In this document: positions 30,204-39,565 of the stretch, one piece after another
How the letters are laid out: each line of letters starts with the position of its first letter
How positions within the stretch are numbered: position 1 is the first letter of the stretch
From: Novosphingobium beihaiense
GTDB lineage: Bacteria > Pseudomonadota > Alphaproteobacteria > Sphingomonadales > Sphingomonadaceae
DNA length: 64,000 bases
Direction of reading: 5' to 3'
Assembly (NCBI RefSeq): GCF_022832375.1
Contig: NZ_JALHLG010000005.1
Location: 186,001 to 250,000, forward strand
The notes under the pieces: generated by a model
Database searches by the model: none
What the model was told of the DNA's origin: nothing
The model's input: only the letters and a program-made list of their open reading frames with translations
Translations under genes and position numbers: made by a program

Positions 30204-30836
30204 CTACGCCCCCTTCGGCACAAGAATCAGCTTGTTATCCTCCACCCGCCAGCTTTTGAGCTGCGAGAGCAGGTTCATGCCGATCACGTTGACGTCGCTT
30301 TCCGTGTCCGGTGAAATGGCCATCATGAGGCTGTTCGCCTCGATCCCGCCGAAGCGCAGCGAACCGGCGGTGGCCTTGCGGGCGACGATCGGGCCGTTGG
30401 CGGTGTCGAGCACCATGCCTTCATCGCCCTCGTCTGGGCGCAGGCCTGCGCGCTCGGCGGTGGAGCGCGAGACGCCGGTGTACGTCGCGCCGGTATCGAC
30501 CAGGAATTCCACCGGAACGCCGTTGAGCTGGGCTTCCACCCAGAAATGCCCGTCGACGCGCTGCGAAACCACGGTCTCATTGCCTTCGACCGAGGCCGGG
30601 CGGGTGCGGTCGAGCCAGAAGGCGGCTTCGGAGCGGGTGTTGTGCCCGGCCACTTGCGCCACGGTCAGCAGCGCCGCCGCGGCAAGGCCGAGATAGGACG
30701 CACCCCGCAAGCCGTGGCCGAGCTGGGGGCGGCTGGCGGAGAGCATTCCGGCCAGCACCGCGAGCAGGATTGCGGCGATGGTCAGCGCCAGCAGCGGCTG
30801 CGCGTAGAGGAAGCTGCCCAGTTCGCCCAGGTTCAT
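30204..30836 (-). CDS. Membrane-anchored retropepsin-like aspartic protease (copy 2)
   Basis: A 210-residue paralogue of the gene at 28.8-29.5 kb, with the same plan: two N-terminal membrane segments, linker, FLVDTGATYTGVS active-site loop and closing MNLLSQLKSWRVEDNKLILVP. The two differ widely outside these motifs, so the duplication is old. Its ATG overlaps the cca stop by 4 nt. Confidence 0.82.
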   Translation of the reverse strand: MNLGELGSFLYAQPLLALTIAAILLAVLAGMLSASRPQLGHGLRGASYLGLAAAALLTVAQVAGHNTRSEAAFWLDRTRPASVEGNETVVSQRVDGHFWVEAQLNGVPVEFLVDTGATYTGVSRSTAERAGLRPDEGDEGMVLDTANGPIVARKATAGSLRFGGIEANSLMMAISPDTESDVNVIGMNLLSQLKSWRVEDNKLILVPKGA

Positions 30837-32005
30837 GCAGCAGGCCCTGCCAGTTCCGCATCGAGCAGTTCTGCGATGCGGCTTTCATCGGGGAAGCCCT
30901 CGGCAATCCAGCGGTCTTTAACCCGGTGCAGGATGCGGGCGACTTCGGGCCCGGCGCCGACCCCGCGCGCGACGATCTGGCCGCCCTTGAGCGGGAAGGT
31001 GGGGATCGTCCAGTCTTCCAGCGGCGCGATGTCCGCGCCCGCGAGCAGCAGCCGGTCGAGCGCGCCGTCCGTGCCGAGGCGATAGGCGAGGGCGCGGGGA
31101 TCGCCCGGCTGGTCTTCGCGCGCCGCGGCCGTCGCCAGCCGCTTCTTCTGCGCGCCGGACAGGCGGAAGCGGGCGGCGACCTGCTCGGCCAGCGGCACAT
31201 TGGCGGGCAGCAGGGCGGCAAGGCGGCGCAGCGGATCGGGTGCCACGCCTTGCGCTTTTTCGTGGGCGATCAGCGCTGCAAGCGCCTGCGGATCGGCCTC
31301 GGGCAGGATCACGGCGAGCACGCCGAGATCGGCCATGCGCTGCACGGTCGGCGCCGGATCGGGCAGGCCGAGCAGGTTCATGGTCTCCATGCCCACCCGT
31401 TCGCGCGAAAGCCCCTTGAGCGAGGCGGCCAGCTCCGAACAGGCGCTTTCCGCTTCCGCGTCAACGGGGCCGGTCCCGAACCGTGCCTGAAAGCGGAAGT
31501 AGCGCAGGATGCGCAAGTGATCTTCGCGGATGCGCTGGCGGGCATCGCCGATGAAGCGCACGCAGCGCTTGTCCAGATCGGCGCGGCCGCCGAAGTAATC
31601 GAAGATCTCGCCCGTGGCCGGATCGGCATAGAGCGCATTGATCGTGAAATCGCGCCGCGCCGCGTCCTCCTGCCAGTCGCTGGCGAAAGCGACGGTGGCG
31701 CGGCGGCCGTCGGTGCTGACGTCATGGCGCAAGGTGGTGATCTCCACCGGACCGCCGGGCAGCACGGCGGTGACGGTGCCGTGATCGATACCGGTGGGCA
31801 CATTGCGGATAGCGGCGGCATCGAGGCGGGCGATCACTTCCTCCGGCCGCAGCAGCGTCGCCATGTCGATGTCCTTGACCGGCTGGCCGAGCAGAGTGTC
31901 GCGCACGGCGCCGCCGACGAAGCGCGCTTGTCCCTCGCCCAGCGCGGCGTTGAGCGCGGCGATGTCTTCGCGGTGCATCCAGGGGGCGTCGAGATTATGT
32001 ATCAC
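30833..32005 (-). CDS. cca: CCA tRNA nucleotidyltransferase
   Basis: Class II tRNA nucleotidyltransferase/poly(A) polymerase-family enzyme, 390 residues. It has the head-domain motif GGAVRDTLLG followed by DIDMAT (catalytic carboxylates), RRDFTINALYAD, and the RNA-binding helix RIREDHLRILRYFRFQARFG. It adds or repairs the 3' CCA of tRNAs. No HD domain is evident. It is translationally coupled to the downstream retropepsin gene. A dispersed inverted repeat sits upstream. Confidence 0.93.
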   Translation of the reverse strand: MIHNLDAPWMHREDIAALNAALGEGQARFVGGAVRDTLLGQPVKDIDMATLLRPEEVIARLDAAAIRNVPTGIDHGTVTAVLPGGPVEITTLRHDVSTDGRRATVAFASDWQEDAARRDFTINALYADPATGEIFDYFGGRADLDKRCVRFIGDARQRIREDHLRILRYFRFQARFGTGPVDAEAESACSELAASLKGLSRERVGMETMNLLGLPDPAPTVQRMADLGVLAVILPEADPQALAALIAHEKAQGVAPDPLRRLAALLPANVPLAEQVAARFRLSGAQKKRLATAAAREDQPGDPRALAYRLGTDGALDRLLLAGADIAPLEDWTIPTFPLKGGQIVARGVGAGPEVARILHRVKDRWIAEGFPDESRIAELLDAELAGPAA

Positions 32006-32014
32006 TTTGCAGCT

Positions 32015-32106
32015 CCGCTCACCCTGAGCTTGTCGAAGGGTGCTGGCGTGGTGCTGGACTGTCCTTCGACAGGCTCTGGCCCTTCGGCAAGCTCAGGGTG
32101 AGCGGG
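32015..32106. repeat. Inverted pair of a dispersed repeat
   Basis: Arms 32015-32040 and 32080-32106 are inverted copies built around CACCCTGAGCTTGTCGAAGG, a motif dispersed widely in sphingomonads and other bacteria. It fills most of the gap between the NUDIX gene and cca and could fold as a hairpin in a transcript reading either way. Confidence 0.85.
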
Positions 32107-32122
32107 GGAAGGATTTTGGCGT

Positions 32123-32731
32123 TCAGTCGGCATTCCAGTCCAGCCTGTGAGAGAGATTGTAGAGGATCGCGCCGGTGACGCCCCAGATCACGTGGTCCTG
32201 CCGGCCGTCCGGCCAGGTGATTTCCACGAAGTCATGCAGGCGGTCTTCGTATTCGATGGTGCGCGTGGTCTGATTGGCGGGATCGAGCACGAAATCGACT
32301 GGCGCTTCGAACCACTGAGCCACTTCGGCCGGGTTCGGGTGGATCGGCAGATCGGGCGGAACCACGCCGAGGACGGGGGTGATCTCGTAGCCGCTGCCGG
32401 TACGGTAGCGGTCGCTGGTGCCGACGACGCGCACTTGTGCGGGATCGATGCCGAGTTCCTCGTTGGCTTCGCGCAGTGCGGCCTGCACCGGGTTTTCGCC
32501 GGGATCGATGCGGCCGCCGGGAAAGGCGATCTGGCCGGGATGGGCGCGCATCGTCGAGGGGCGGTGCAGCAGCAGCATTCCCGGCCGCGCGCGCTCGGTC
32601 ATGGCGATCAGCACGGCGGCGGGCTTGAAGCTTTGCATCTCGCACGTGCGCGGATCGATCCACAAGGCGGGCGGCGCCTTGGCGTGCCCGGCCTCGAAGC
32701 GGCGGGCGACCCGGTCGTAAAGCGCCGTCAT
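32123..32731 (-). CDS. NUDIX CoA pyrophosphatase
   Basis: A 202-residue NUDIX hydrolase. The NUDIX box is GGRIDPGENPVQAALREANEELGI (catalytic REANEE part intact). The upstream LLLHRPSTMRAHPGQIAFPG matches the CoA-pyrophosphatase signature. It probably cleaves CoA or oxidised CoA to phosphopantetheine and 3',5'-ADP. Its ATG overlaps the DUF1285 stop by 4 nt, and cca follows after the repeat. Confidence 0.9.
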   Translation of the reverse strand: MTALYDRVARRFEAGHAKAPPALWIDPRTCEMQSFKPAAVLIAMTERARPGMLLLHRPSTMRAHPGQIAFPGGRIDPGENPVQAALREANEELGIDPAQVRVVGTSDRYRTGSGYEITPVLGVVPPDLPIHPNPAEVAQWFEAPVDFVLDPANQTTRTIEYEDRLHDFVEITWPDGRQDHVIWGVTGAILYNLSHRLDWNAD

Positions 32732-33273
32732 GCCGGTTGCAGCGCGAAGCGCATCCCCTGACTGCTCACCGAAAGATCGCCGCTTTCCAGTGCGATTTCG
32801 GCAAGCTGCGCATAAGTGCTGCGGTTGAGCCGGGCCTCCGTGCCGTGGCGCACGCTCACATAGATCGCGGGCGTATCGGGATCGCCCTCGGCGCGGATCG
32901 GGTGATCGGGCCCGGCAATCACCAGATCGTCGCTATTGAGCTTGAACACGAGCGCGTCGCCATCCTGTTTCACATCGATGGCGATGAAGGCGGCATCGTC
33001 CACCGCGATGGAGAGCTTCTGCGTGGGCGTAACCAGCCAGTGCTGTCCGTCCTCATCGCGCACCAGCAGCGAGGCGAAAGCGCGCACCATCGCCGGGCGC
33101 CTGATCTCGCTGCCCTGATGGAACCAGCGCCCGTCCGCGGTGATGCGCATCTCGCTGTCACCCTCAGCCTCGGGGGCCCACTGCGAAACCGGCGGCAGCT
33201 TGCGCGCGGCCACCAGCTGAGCAGCTTCGGCCAGCGAGAGCGCGGCCAGTTCCGGGGGCGGTTCGTAAGGCAT
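32728..33273 (-). CDS. DUF1285 domain protein
   Basis: A 181-residue cytoplasmic protein of the DUF1285 family: RITADGRWFHQGSEIRRPAM, LLVRDEDGQHWLVTP and a C-terminal RLNRSTYAQLAEIA. The family has known structures but no established function. ATG 33273 is chosen from the usual N-terminus (MPYEPPPELAAL). It leads a three-gene run with the NUDIX gene and, beyond a repeat, cca. Confidence 0.82.
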   Translation of the reverse strand: MPYEPPPELAALSLAEAAQLVAARKLPPVSQWAPEAEGDSEMRITADGRWFHQGSEIRRPAMVRAFASLLVRDEDGQHWLVTPTQKLSIAVDDAAFIAIDVKQDGDALVFKLNSDDLVIAGPDHPIRAEGDPDTPAIYVSVRHGTEARLNRSTYAQLAEIALESGDLSVSSQGMRFALQPA

Positions 33274-33343
33274 CGTTTCGCGATGCCAGATAGGGTGCCC
33301 CGCGCCAAGGTCCAGTTCGACAAGCCCCGGGGACAGAGACCAT

Positions 33344-33419
33344 CGCCATTGCGAGTGGCCGCAGGCCGCGTGAACCTCTCTGGATTGCTTCACCCGGCGG
33401 TGCCGGGTTCGCAATGACG
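33344..33419. repeat. Dispersed palindromic repeat, copy 1
   Basis: A 76-bp palindromic unit running from CGCCATTGCGAG to CGCAATGACG with TCTGGATTGCTTC inside. A longer copy lies at 36107-36189 in the opposite orientation. Together with the 143-bp element it accounts for most of the 304-bp gap before the DUF1285 gene. Confidence 0.75.
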
Positions 33420-33435
33420 AATGCTGAGTGGGTTA

Positions 33436-33578
33436 GGTGCTGTTTGCATTCAGTTCAGGGTGAGTCGAAAAGGGTGTTTTTGCGCGACCCGGAGCGCAGC
33501 GTACTTTCTGTACGTGAGCACCGGAAGCGCGCAAAAGCGCCCTTTGCAGGCCGCCATGGGCTGAATGCAGACAGCAAC
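33436..33578 (+). mobile_element. 143-bp MITE-like element, copy A
   Basis: Terminal inverted repeats GGTGCTGTTTGCATTCAG (33436-33453) and CTGAATGCAGACAGCAAC (33561-33578), two mismatches in 18. TA lies immediately outside both ends (33434-33435 and 33579-33580), as expected for a Tc1/mariner-IS630-type target duplication. It has no coding capacity. It matches copy B, reverse complemented, at about 133 of 143 positions. The whole element can fold into one long hairpin with a GTAC-TTTCT-GTAC tip. One GANTC site is inside. Confidence 0.85.
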
Positions 33579-34096
33579 TAGCCCACCCAGGGGCCGAGCG
33601 TGCCCTTTTCAGGCAGTACCGCCGGGTTCTCGCAGCGAACCAGCAGGCGGGCCTGATCGAACGGGCCGGGCAGGGCCCAGCCGCCGGTATAGGCGTTGGT
33701 GAAGCCCCAGAAACGGCCGTAGTATTCGGCATCGCCGATCATCACCTGCGGCAGCGGCGCGCGGGAATCGATGCAGGACAGGCTGGCCGAAACCAGCGCC
33801 TGCCCGTACCCTTCGCCCTGACGATCGGGCATGACCGCGACCGGGCCGACCATGATCATCGGATGCGCGCGGCCTTCCGGATCGTTGAGCGCGACCGGCC
33901 AGCACTGGATCGAGCCCACCAGCATCTCGTCTCCGTCGAGCGCGGCGAAGCTCAGCGCGGGCAGCCAGTCCACCCCCTCGCGCACCTTGTAGGCGGTGCG
34001 CTGGCGTCGCTCGGGCTCGAACGCGCAGTCGAGCAACTGCTCGATCAGGGCGGGATCGACATTGTCGAGCGGGATGATGGTGGCGGTTTGCGACAT
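33578..34096 (-). CDS. GNAT-family N-acetyltransferase
   Basis: A 172-residue acetyltransferase of the COG3153 (YhbS) type. The acetyl-CoA loop region is VGPVAVMPDRQGEGYGQALV and the C-terminal half has MIGDAEYYGRFWGF, typical of that group. Substrate unknown. Start ATG 34096. The stop codon TAG is composed of the TA flanking the 143-bp element plus the first base of its terminal repeat, so the insertion sits exactly at the gene end. Confidence 0.85.
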   Translation of the reverse strand: MSQTATIIPLDNVDPALIEQLLDCAFEPERRQRTAYKVREGVDWLPALSFAALDGDEMLVGSIQCWPVALNDPEGRAHPMIMVGPVAVMPDRQGEGYGQALVSASLSCIDSRAPLPQVMIGDAEYYGRFWGFTNAYTGGWALPGPFDQARLLVRCENPAVLPEKGTLGPWVG

Positions 34097-34134
34097 GGCG
34101 CGCGCGGATAGGATCGCTGCGCGCGTTTGTCGAT

Positions 34135-35304
34135 TCAATTCGCAGGGGTGAGCTTCAGCAAATGGCCGCTGCCGGGTGCCGGGCCGTCTTCCAGAAGCCA
34201 GATCGCGCCGCCGGGGCCTTGCTCGATTTCGCGGATGCGGTTGTCCAACCGATAGCGCGCTTCCTCGGTGGCTTTCTCGCCGTCGATGCGCACGCGCACG
34301 AGGCCGGGCAGAGAGAACGAGGCGATCAGCGCCTGCCCTTTCCAGTCCGGGAACCGGCTGCCGGTGTAGAAGATGAAATCGCCCGGTGCGATCACCGGGT
34401 TCCAGCTTATCGCGGGGGCGGCGAGATCCGGCCGGGTGGAATGGCGCGGGATCGGCGTGCCGTTGTAGTGATCGCCGTCGGAGACCAGCGGCCAGCCGTA
34501 GTTCTGCCCCGGCTTGACCAGATTGAGCTCGTCCCCGCCTGCGGGCCCGTGCTCCAGATCCCACAGCCGCCCTTCGGGATCGAAGGCCAGGCCCAGCACG
34601 TTGCGGTGGCCATAGGACCAGATCTGGCTGCTGGGGGCGGGCTTGCCTGCGAAAGGATTGCCCGGCGCGGGCGTGCCGTCCGGCAGCAGGCGCACGATCG
34701 TGCCGAGATTGTTCGAAAGGTCCTGCGCGGGCTGCTGCTTCTGCCGCTCGCCCGAACTGACGAAGAGGTAGCGCCCGTCCGGCGAGAAAACGAGCCGATG
34801 CGAATAGTGGCCGCGCCCGGTCACTTTCGGCTGCTGGCGCCAGATGACCTTGAGGCCGTCGAGGCGGCAGTCCGTCTCGCTCTTGCAGATGAGCGTGCCG
34901 CGCCCCACGGCCGCGCCGCGTGTGTTACCATGGCCTGCCTCCGCCCAGCTCAGATAGATCACGCGTCCGTCGAGGCTCTTTGCAGACTTGCGCTCCGGTT
35001 GCGGGGCGAAGATCACATCGCCGAAGCCGCCTTGTCCGCCGTAATCGACATCCGGCGTGCCGGGGACGAGGACATTGCGCCCGCCGGGCAGCAGCATCCG
35101 CAAGTGGCCTTTCTTTTCGGTCACAAGGGCAATGCCGCTGGCCTTGTCGAAAGCCATGGCCCAGGGCTCGTCGAAACCGGCCACGGTTTCCACGCGGAAG
35201 GGGGAGGAACTGCCCGCTGGCTTTTCCCCGGTCGCGGCCTCGCCGCAGCTTGCCGTGAACAGGCCGAGAGCCGATACGGCGGGAAGGAGGATGCGCGCGT
35301 TCAT
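34135..35304 (-). CDS. PQQ-dependent sugar dehydrogenase-like lipoprotein
   Basis: A 389-residue member of the glucose/sorbosone dehydrogenase family (YliI/aldose sugar dehydrogenase-like). The N-terminal signal ends in a lipobox (FTASCGE), so it is probably a lipoprotein. The beta-propeller shows [53 protein letters not shown] and GGDELN. PQQ use is inferred from the family. GAGG lies 5 nt before the ATG. The start codon shares CATG with the rnhB start on the other strand. Confidence 0.87.
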   Translation of the reverse strand: MNARILLPAVSALGLFTASCGEAATGEKPAGSSSPFRVETVAGFDEPWAMAFDKASGIALVTEKKGHLRMLLPGGRNVLVPGTPDVDYGGQGGFGDVIFAPQPERKSAKSLDGRVIYLSWAEAGHGNTRGAAVGRGTLICKSETDCRLDGLKVIWRQQPKVTGRGHYSHRLVFSPDGRYLFVSSGERQKQQPAQDLSNNLGTIVRLLPDGTPAPGNPFAGKPAPSSQIWSYGHRNVLGLAFDPEGRLWDLEHGPAGGDELNLVKPGQNYGWPLVSDGDHYNGTPIPRHSTRPDLAAPAISWNPVIAPGDFIFYTGSRFPDWKGQALIASFSLPGLVRVRIDGEKATEEARYRLDNRIREIEQGPGGAIWLLEDGPAPGSGHLLKLTPAN

Positions 35305-35938
35305 GTCTGCCTCAACACTGGAAATCCGGTCCGGCGGCCCCTTCGCTCCGGGCTTCGTCATCGGTGTCGACGAAGCCGGGCGCGGGCCGCTCGCAGGGCC
35401 GGTTGTGGCCGGAGCGGTCGTGCTGTGCAAGCCCCGACCGGCGGGGCTGGACGATTCCAAGAAATTGTCCAAAACGCGCCGGGCCGATCTGGAAGGCACG
35501 ATCAAGCGCCGCTGCGCCTGGGCCGTGGGCGTCGTCGATGTCGCGGAGATCGACCGGATCAATATCTTCGGCGCGACGATGCTGGCCATGACCCGCGCGG
35601 TGCTCTCGCTATGCGGGCAACTCAGCGGAGAGCCGGGTGAAGTGCTGGTGGACGGTAACCTCACGCCGCAAGGGCGCACGGCGGACTGGCGCTGGAAGGC
35701 GCGGGCGATCGTGGGCGGCGATGCGATCGAGCCGTGCATTTCGGCAGCCTCGATCATCGCCAAGGAGCATCGCGACCGGCTGATGCGCGAACTGGCCGAG
35801 GCGCATCCGCATTATGGGTGGGAGCGTAACGCCGGGTACGGCACGGCGGAACACCTCGCCGCGCTGCGCGAGCACGGGCCGACCTCGCATCACCGGCGCA
35901 GCTTCGCGCCCGTCGCGCAACTGGAAATGCCGCTTTAG
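35303..35938 (+). CDS. rnhB: Ribonuclease HII
   Basis: A 211-residue enzyme that removes ribonucleotides from DNA and cuts RNA-DNA hybrids. It has the catalytic [24 protein letters not shown] and [26 protein letters not shown] 35303 is used; ATG 35291 directly abuts AAGGAGG and would add four residues. Placement next to ccrM is conserved in several alphaproteobacteria. The stop TAG is completed by the inserted 143-bp element. Confidence 0.94.
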   Translation: MSASTLEIRSGGPFAPGFVIGVDEAGRGPLAGPVVAGAVVLCKPRPAGLDDSKKLSKTRRADLEGTIKRRCAWAVGVVDVAEIDRINIFGATMLAMTRAVLSLCGQLSGEPGEVLVDGNLTPQGRTADWRWKARAIVGGDAIEPCISAASIIAKEHRDRLMRELAEAHPHYGWERNAGYGTAEHLAALREHGPTSHHRRSFAPVAQLEMPL

Positions 35939-36080
35939 GTGCTGTCTGCATTCAGCCCATGGCGGTCTGCAAATGGCGCTTTGGTGCGCTTCCGGTGCTC
36001 ACGTACAGAAAGTACGCTGCGCTCCGGATCGCGCCAAATCACCATTTTCGACTCACCCTGAACTGAATGCAGACAGCACC
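35938..36080 (-). mobile_element. 143-bp MITE-like element, copy B
   Basis: Same length as copy A and in the opposite orientation. The terminal repeats GGTGCTGTCTGCATTCAG (35938-35955) and its perfect complement (36063-36080) match 18 of 18, and TA flanks both ends (35936-35937, 36081-36082). Because its ends are perfect it may be the younger copy (inference). It supplies the last base of the rnhB stop codon and contains one GANTC site at 36050-36054. Confidence 0.88.
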
Positions 36081-36106
36081 TAGGGTGCGATCGTTTCACC
36101 CTTGAT

Positions 36107-36189
36107 CGTCATTGCGAGGCCCGAAGGGCCGCGGCAATCCAGAGCGTAGTGGCACTGCTCTGGATTGCTTCGCTACGCTCGCAATGGCG
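36107..36189. repeat. Dispersed palindromic repeat, copy 2
   Basis: Arms 36107-36145 and 36157-36189 are imperfect inverted repeats: CGTCATTGCGAG with GCAATCCAGAGC on one side, GCTCTGGATTGC with CTCGCAATGGCG on the other. It mirrors copy 1 at 33344-33419. It lies 26 bp beyond the 143-bp element and begins the 400-bp gap before ccrM. Confidence 0.8.
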
Positions 36190-36284
36190 AAGGTTTGTTC
36201 CCAAGGCGGTCTCACTCCGGAAGGCGTCTGAGTGGCGGTCGGGTCGGCCTCCCGCTTAGCCGCGTAGCGATAAATTTTTCCCCT

Positions 36285-37620
<1,336 letters not shown>

Positions 37621-37671
37621 TCGGGACACTTGCGGGGTGCCATCACTTCGCAGTCAGAGTTGGGGGAGTGT

Positions 37672-37759
37672 GCAAAGGCGCGAAGAGGGCGTCCGGTGCC
37701 GGGGGGGAACTGGACGAACCGCTGCGGAAGGCCATGCCAATCCGTCTTCGCGCCTTTGC
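37672..37759. repeat. Inverted repeat between ccrM and folP
   Basis: GCAAAGGCGCGAAGA (37672-37686) and its exact complement (37745-37759) form a 15-bp perfect inverted repeat 58 bp apart. They occupy most of the 170-bp gap and could act as a boundary hairpin. No T-run follows. Confidence 0.7.
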
Positions 37760-37790
37760 GCCTTTTCATGATCCATCCTAAGGCGGGGGC

Positions 37791-38903
37791 ATGACCCGAT
37801 CGCTCTACATCCGCCCCATCGCCCTTGCCGAAAGCCCGCAAAGCGAGGAGGGGGAGGCCGTCCGCCTCGGCGGCAGCATGGTCTGGGCCAGCCGCTTTGC
37901 CGTGATCGTGCGCGAGGGGGGCAAGGTCGTCTCGCGCGGCCGCTACGGGGCGGCGGAAATGCCTGCCGTGCTGGAAGGGCTGGCAGCCGATCTGGCGCCG
38001 GAGGCCGAAGCGCAGTGGGCTGACCTCGCCAAAGTCCATGCGCCTTTGCAATGCGGCGCGCGCACGATCCGGCTGGAGCAGCCGCAGGTCATGGGTATTC
38101 TCAACATGACGCCGGACAGTTTTTCCGATGGCGGCCAGTTCCTCGACGATCCGCAAGTCGCCGGGGATCATGCCGCCGCGATGCTGGAAGCGGGCGCGGC
38201 GATCATCGATGTCGGCGGGGAATCCACGCGTCCCGGCGCCGGGGCCGTCTGGGAAGGCGATGAGATCAAGCGCGTCGTGCCGATGGTCGAACGGCTGGCG
38301 GCGATGGGCGCGGCGATCAGCATCGACACGCGCCGCCCGGCAGTGATGGAAGCGAGCCTGAACGCGGGCGGGCATATCATCAACGACGTTTCGGCCCTGC
38401 GCTACGATCCGCGCAGCGAGGAACTGGCTGCCGCGAGCGGGGCGCCGGTGGTGCTGATGCACGCGCCGGGCAAGGCGGACGATCTCCATTCGAACGGCAC
38501 GTATGCCGATGTCGTGCTCGACGTGTTCGACTGGCTGGCCCGGCGGCGGGACGAGGCGATGGCGGCAGGTATCGCGCGCGAGAAGATCGTGCTCGATCCG
38601 GGCATCGGCTTCGGCAAGACGCTGGCCGAGAACCTCGCGCTGATGAACGCGTTGCCGCTGTTCCATGCGCTGGGCCAGCCGCTGCTGGTGGGCGCGAGCC
38701 GCAAGCGCATGATCGGCGCGCTTTCAAACGAGGCACAGGCACACCAGCGGCTCGGCGGCTCGATCATGCTGGCGGTGAGGGCGATGGAGGCCGGCGCGCA
38801 TATCCTTCGCGTGCACGACGTGCCCGAAACCGTGCAGGCCGCCCGCGTCTGGCGAGGCCTGCGCGATGCGGGGCTGACGGACTTCGGGCAACTGGTGCTC
38901 TGA
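37791..38903 (+). CDS. folP: Dihydropteroate synthase with N-terminal extension
   Basis: Folate enzyme joining p-aminobenzoate to the pterin pyrophosphate. The catalytic TIM barrel starts near residue 100 with MGILNMTPDSFSDGG and includes DVGGESTRPGA, SIDTRRPAVMEA, INDVSALR, DPGIGFGKT and GASRKRMIG. The preceding 95 residues (RPIALAES, FAVIVREGGKV) are an extension missing from typical 275-residue enzymes. ATG 37791 is the first in frame after AAGGCGGGG. Confidence 0.94.
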   Translation: MTRSLYIRPIALAESPQSEEGEAVRLGGSMVWASRFAVIVREGGKVVSRGRYGAAEMPAVLEGLAADLAPEAEAQWADLAKVHAPLQCGARTIRLEQPQVMGILNMTPDSFSDGGQFLDDPQVAGDHAAAMLEAGAAIIDVGGESTRPGAGAVWEGDEIKRVVPMVERLAAMGAAISIDTRRPAVMEASLNAGGHIINDVSALRYDPRSEELAAASGAPVVLMHAPGKADDLHSNGTYADVVLDVFDWLARRRDEAMAAGIAREKIVLDPGIGFGKTLAENLALMNALPLFHALGQPLLVGASRKRMIGALSNEAQAHQRLGGSIMLAVRAMEAGAHILRVHDVPETVQAARVWRGLRDAGLTDFGQLVL

Positions 38904-39136
38904 AGGGCGGGCTGCCTCCCGCGAAACCTGTACCGCAGATAAACCGCAGATTTCTGCCAAATTAACGGCCTGTTTCGCTTGTGTGCGCCAGACATCACAA
39001 AGGCTGCCACAGGCTCAAACGGTCTCGGATGGGTCACTGCCCGCCGCTTGGGCTGACGAAAAACGCGCGGCGGATCGTTCCTCCTTCCAAGCGCAGGCAA
39101 TCGGGCCTGACGTTACCAAGGAAAGGGGATGAACCC

Positions 39137-39493
39137 ATGAAGCAGATGACCATTTTCCGGACTGCCGCTGTTGCCGCACTGGCCGTTCCCGCAACCGTCG
39201 CGATGGCCGCCGTGCCGATGATGTACGAAGAGACGCTTGCCCATCAGGAAGAGGCGCGCATCATCCACTCTCCGATTGGCGGGGTCAGAAATGCCAAGTG
39301 GTTCGATTATCGCATCAACGTGACCGAGAGCCGCAAGGAACTGGCCAGCGATCTCAAGCGCGCCACGGATGTTGAGGATGCGCGCGATGCCTGGGGCGAA
39401 TATGCCCACGAGTTGAAGGACAACCGCTCCGGCTATGTGAAGGCGATGCGCAAAAAGGGATACCGCGTTCCCGAAGTCTATTTCGAAAACTGA
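39137..39493 (+). CDS. Small exported protein
   Basis: A 118-residue precursor with a clear signal peptide (AAVAALAVPATVAMAA, cleavage after about residue 24). The mature part is highly charged, predicted helical (TESRKELASDLKRATDVEDA) and ends VPEVYFEN. No family recognised. A GGAAAGGGG ribosome site precedes the ATG and a strong terminator follows, so it is a single-gene unit. The 230-bp upstream gap contains ACCGCAGAT repeated at 38932 and 38943. Confidence 0.75.
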   Translation: MKQMTIFRTAAVAALAVPATVAMAAVPMMYEETLAHQEEARIIHSPIGGVRNAKWFDYRINVTESRKELASDLKRATDVEDARDAWGEYAHELKDNRSGYVKAMRKKGYRVPEVYFEN

Positions 39494-39503
39494 TCCCCGC
39501 GGG

Positions 39504-39536
39504 CGGCGGCTGCGATTTTCGCAGCCGCCGTTTTTT
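39504..39536 (+). terminator. Rho-independent terminator
   Basis: Perfect 11-bp stem CGGCGGCTGCG / CGCAGCCGCCG with an ATTTT loop, followed by TTTTTT. It ends the small exported-protein gene and faces the convergent SDR gene. Confidence 0.9.
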
Positions 39537-39565
39537 ATGGGGCCGGGGTGCGTTGCCCCGGCCCT

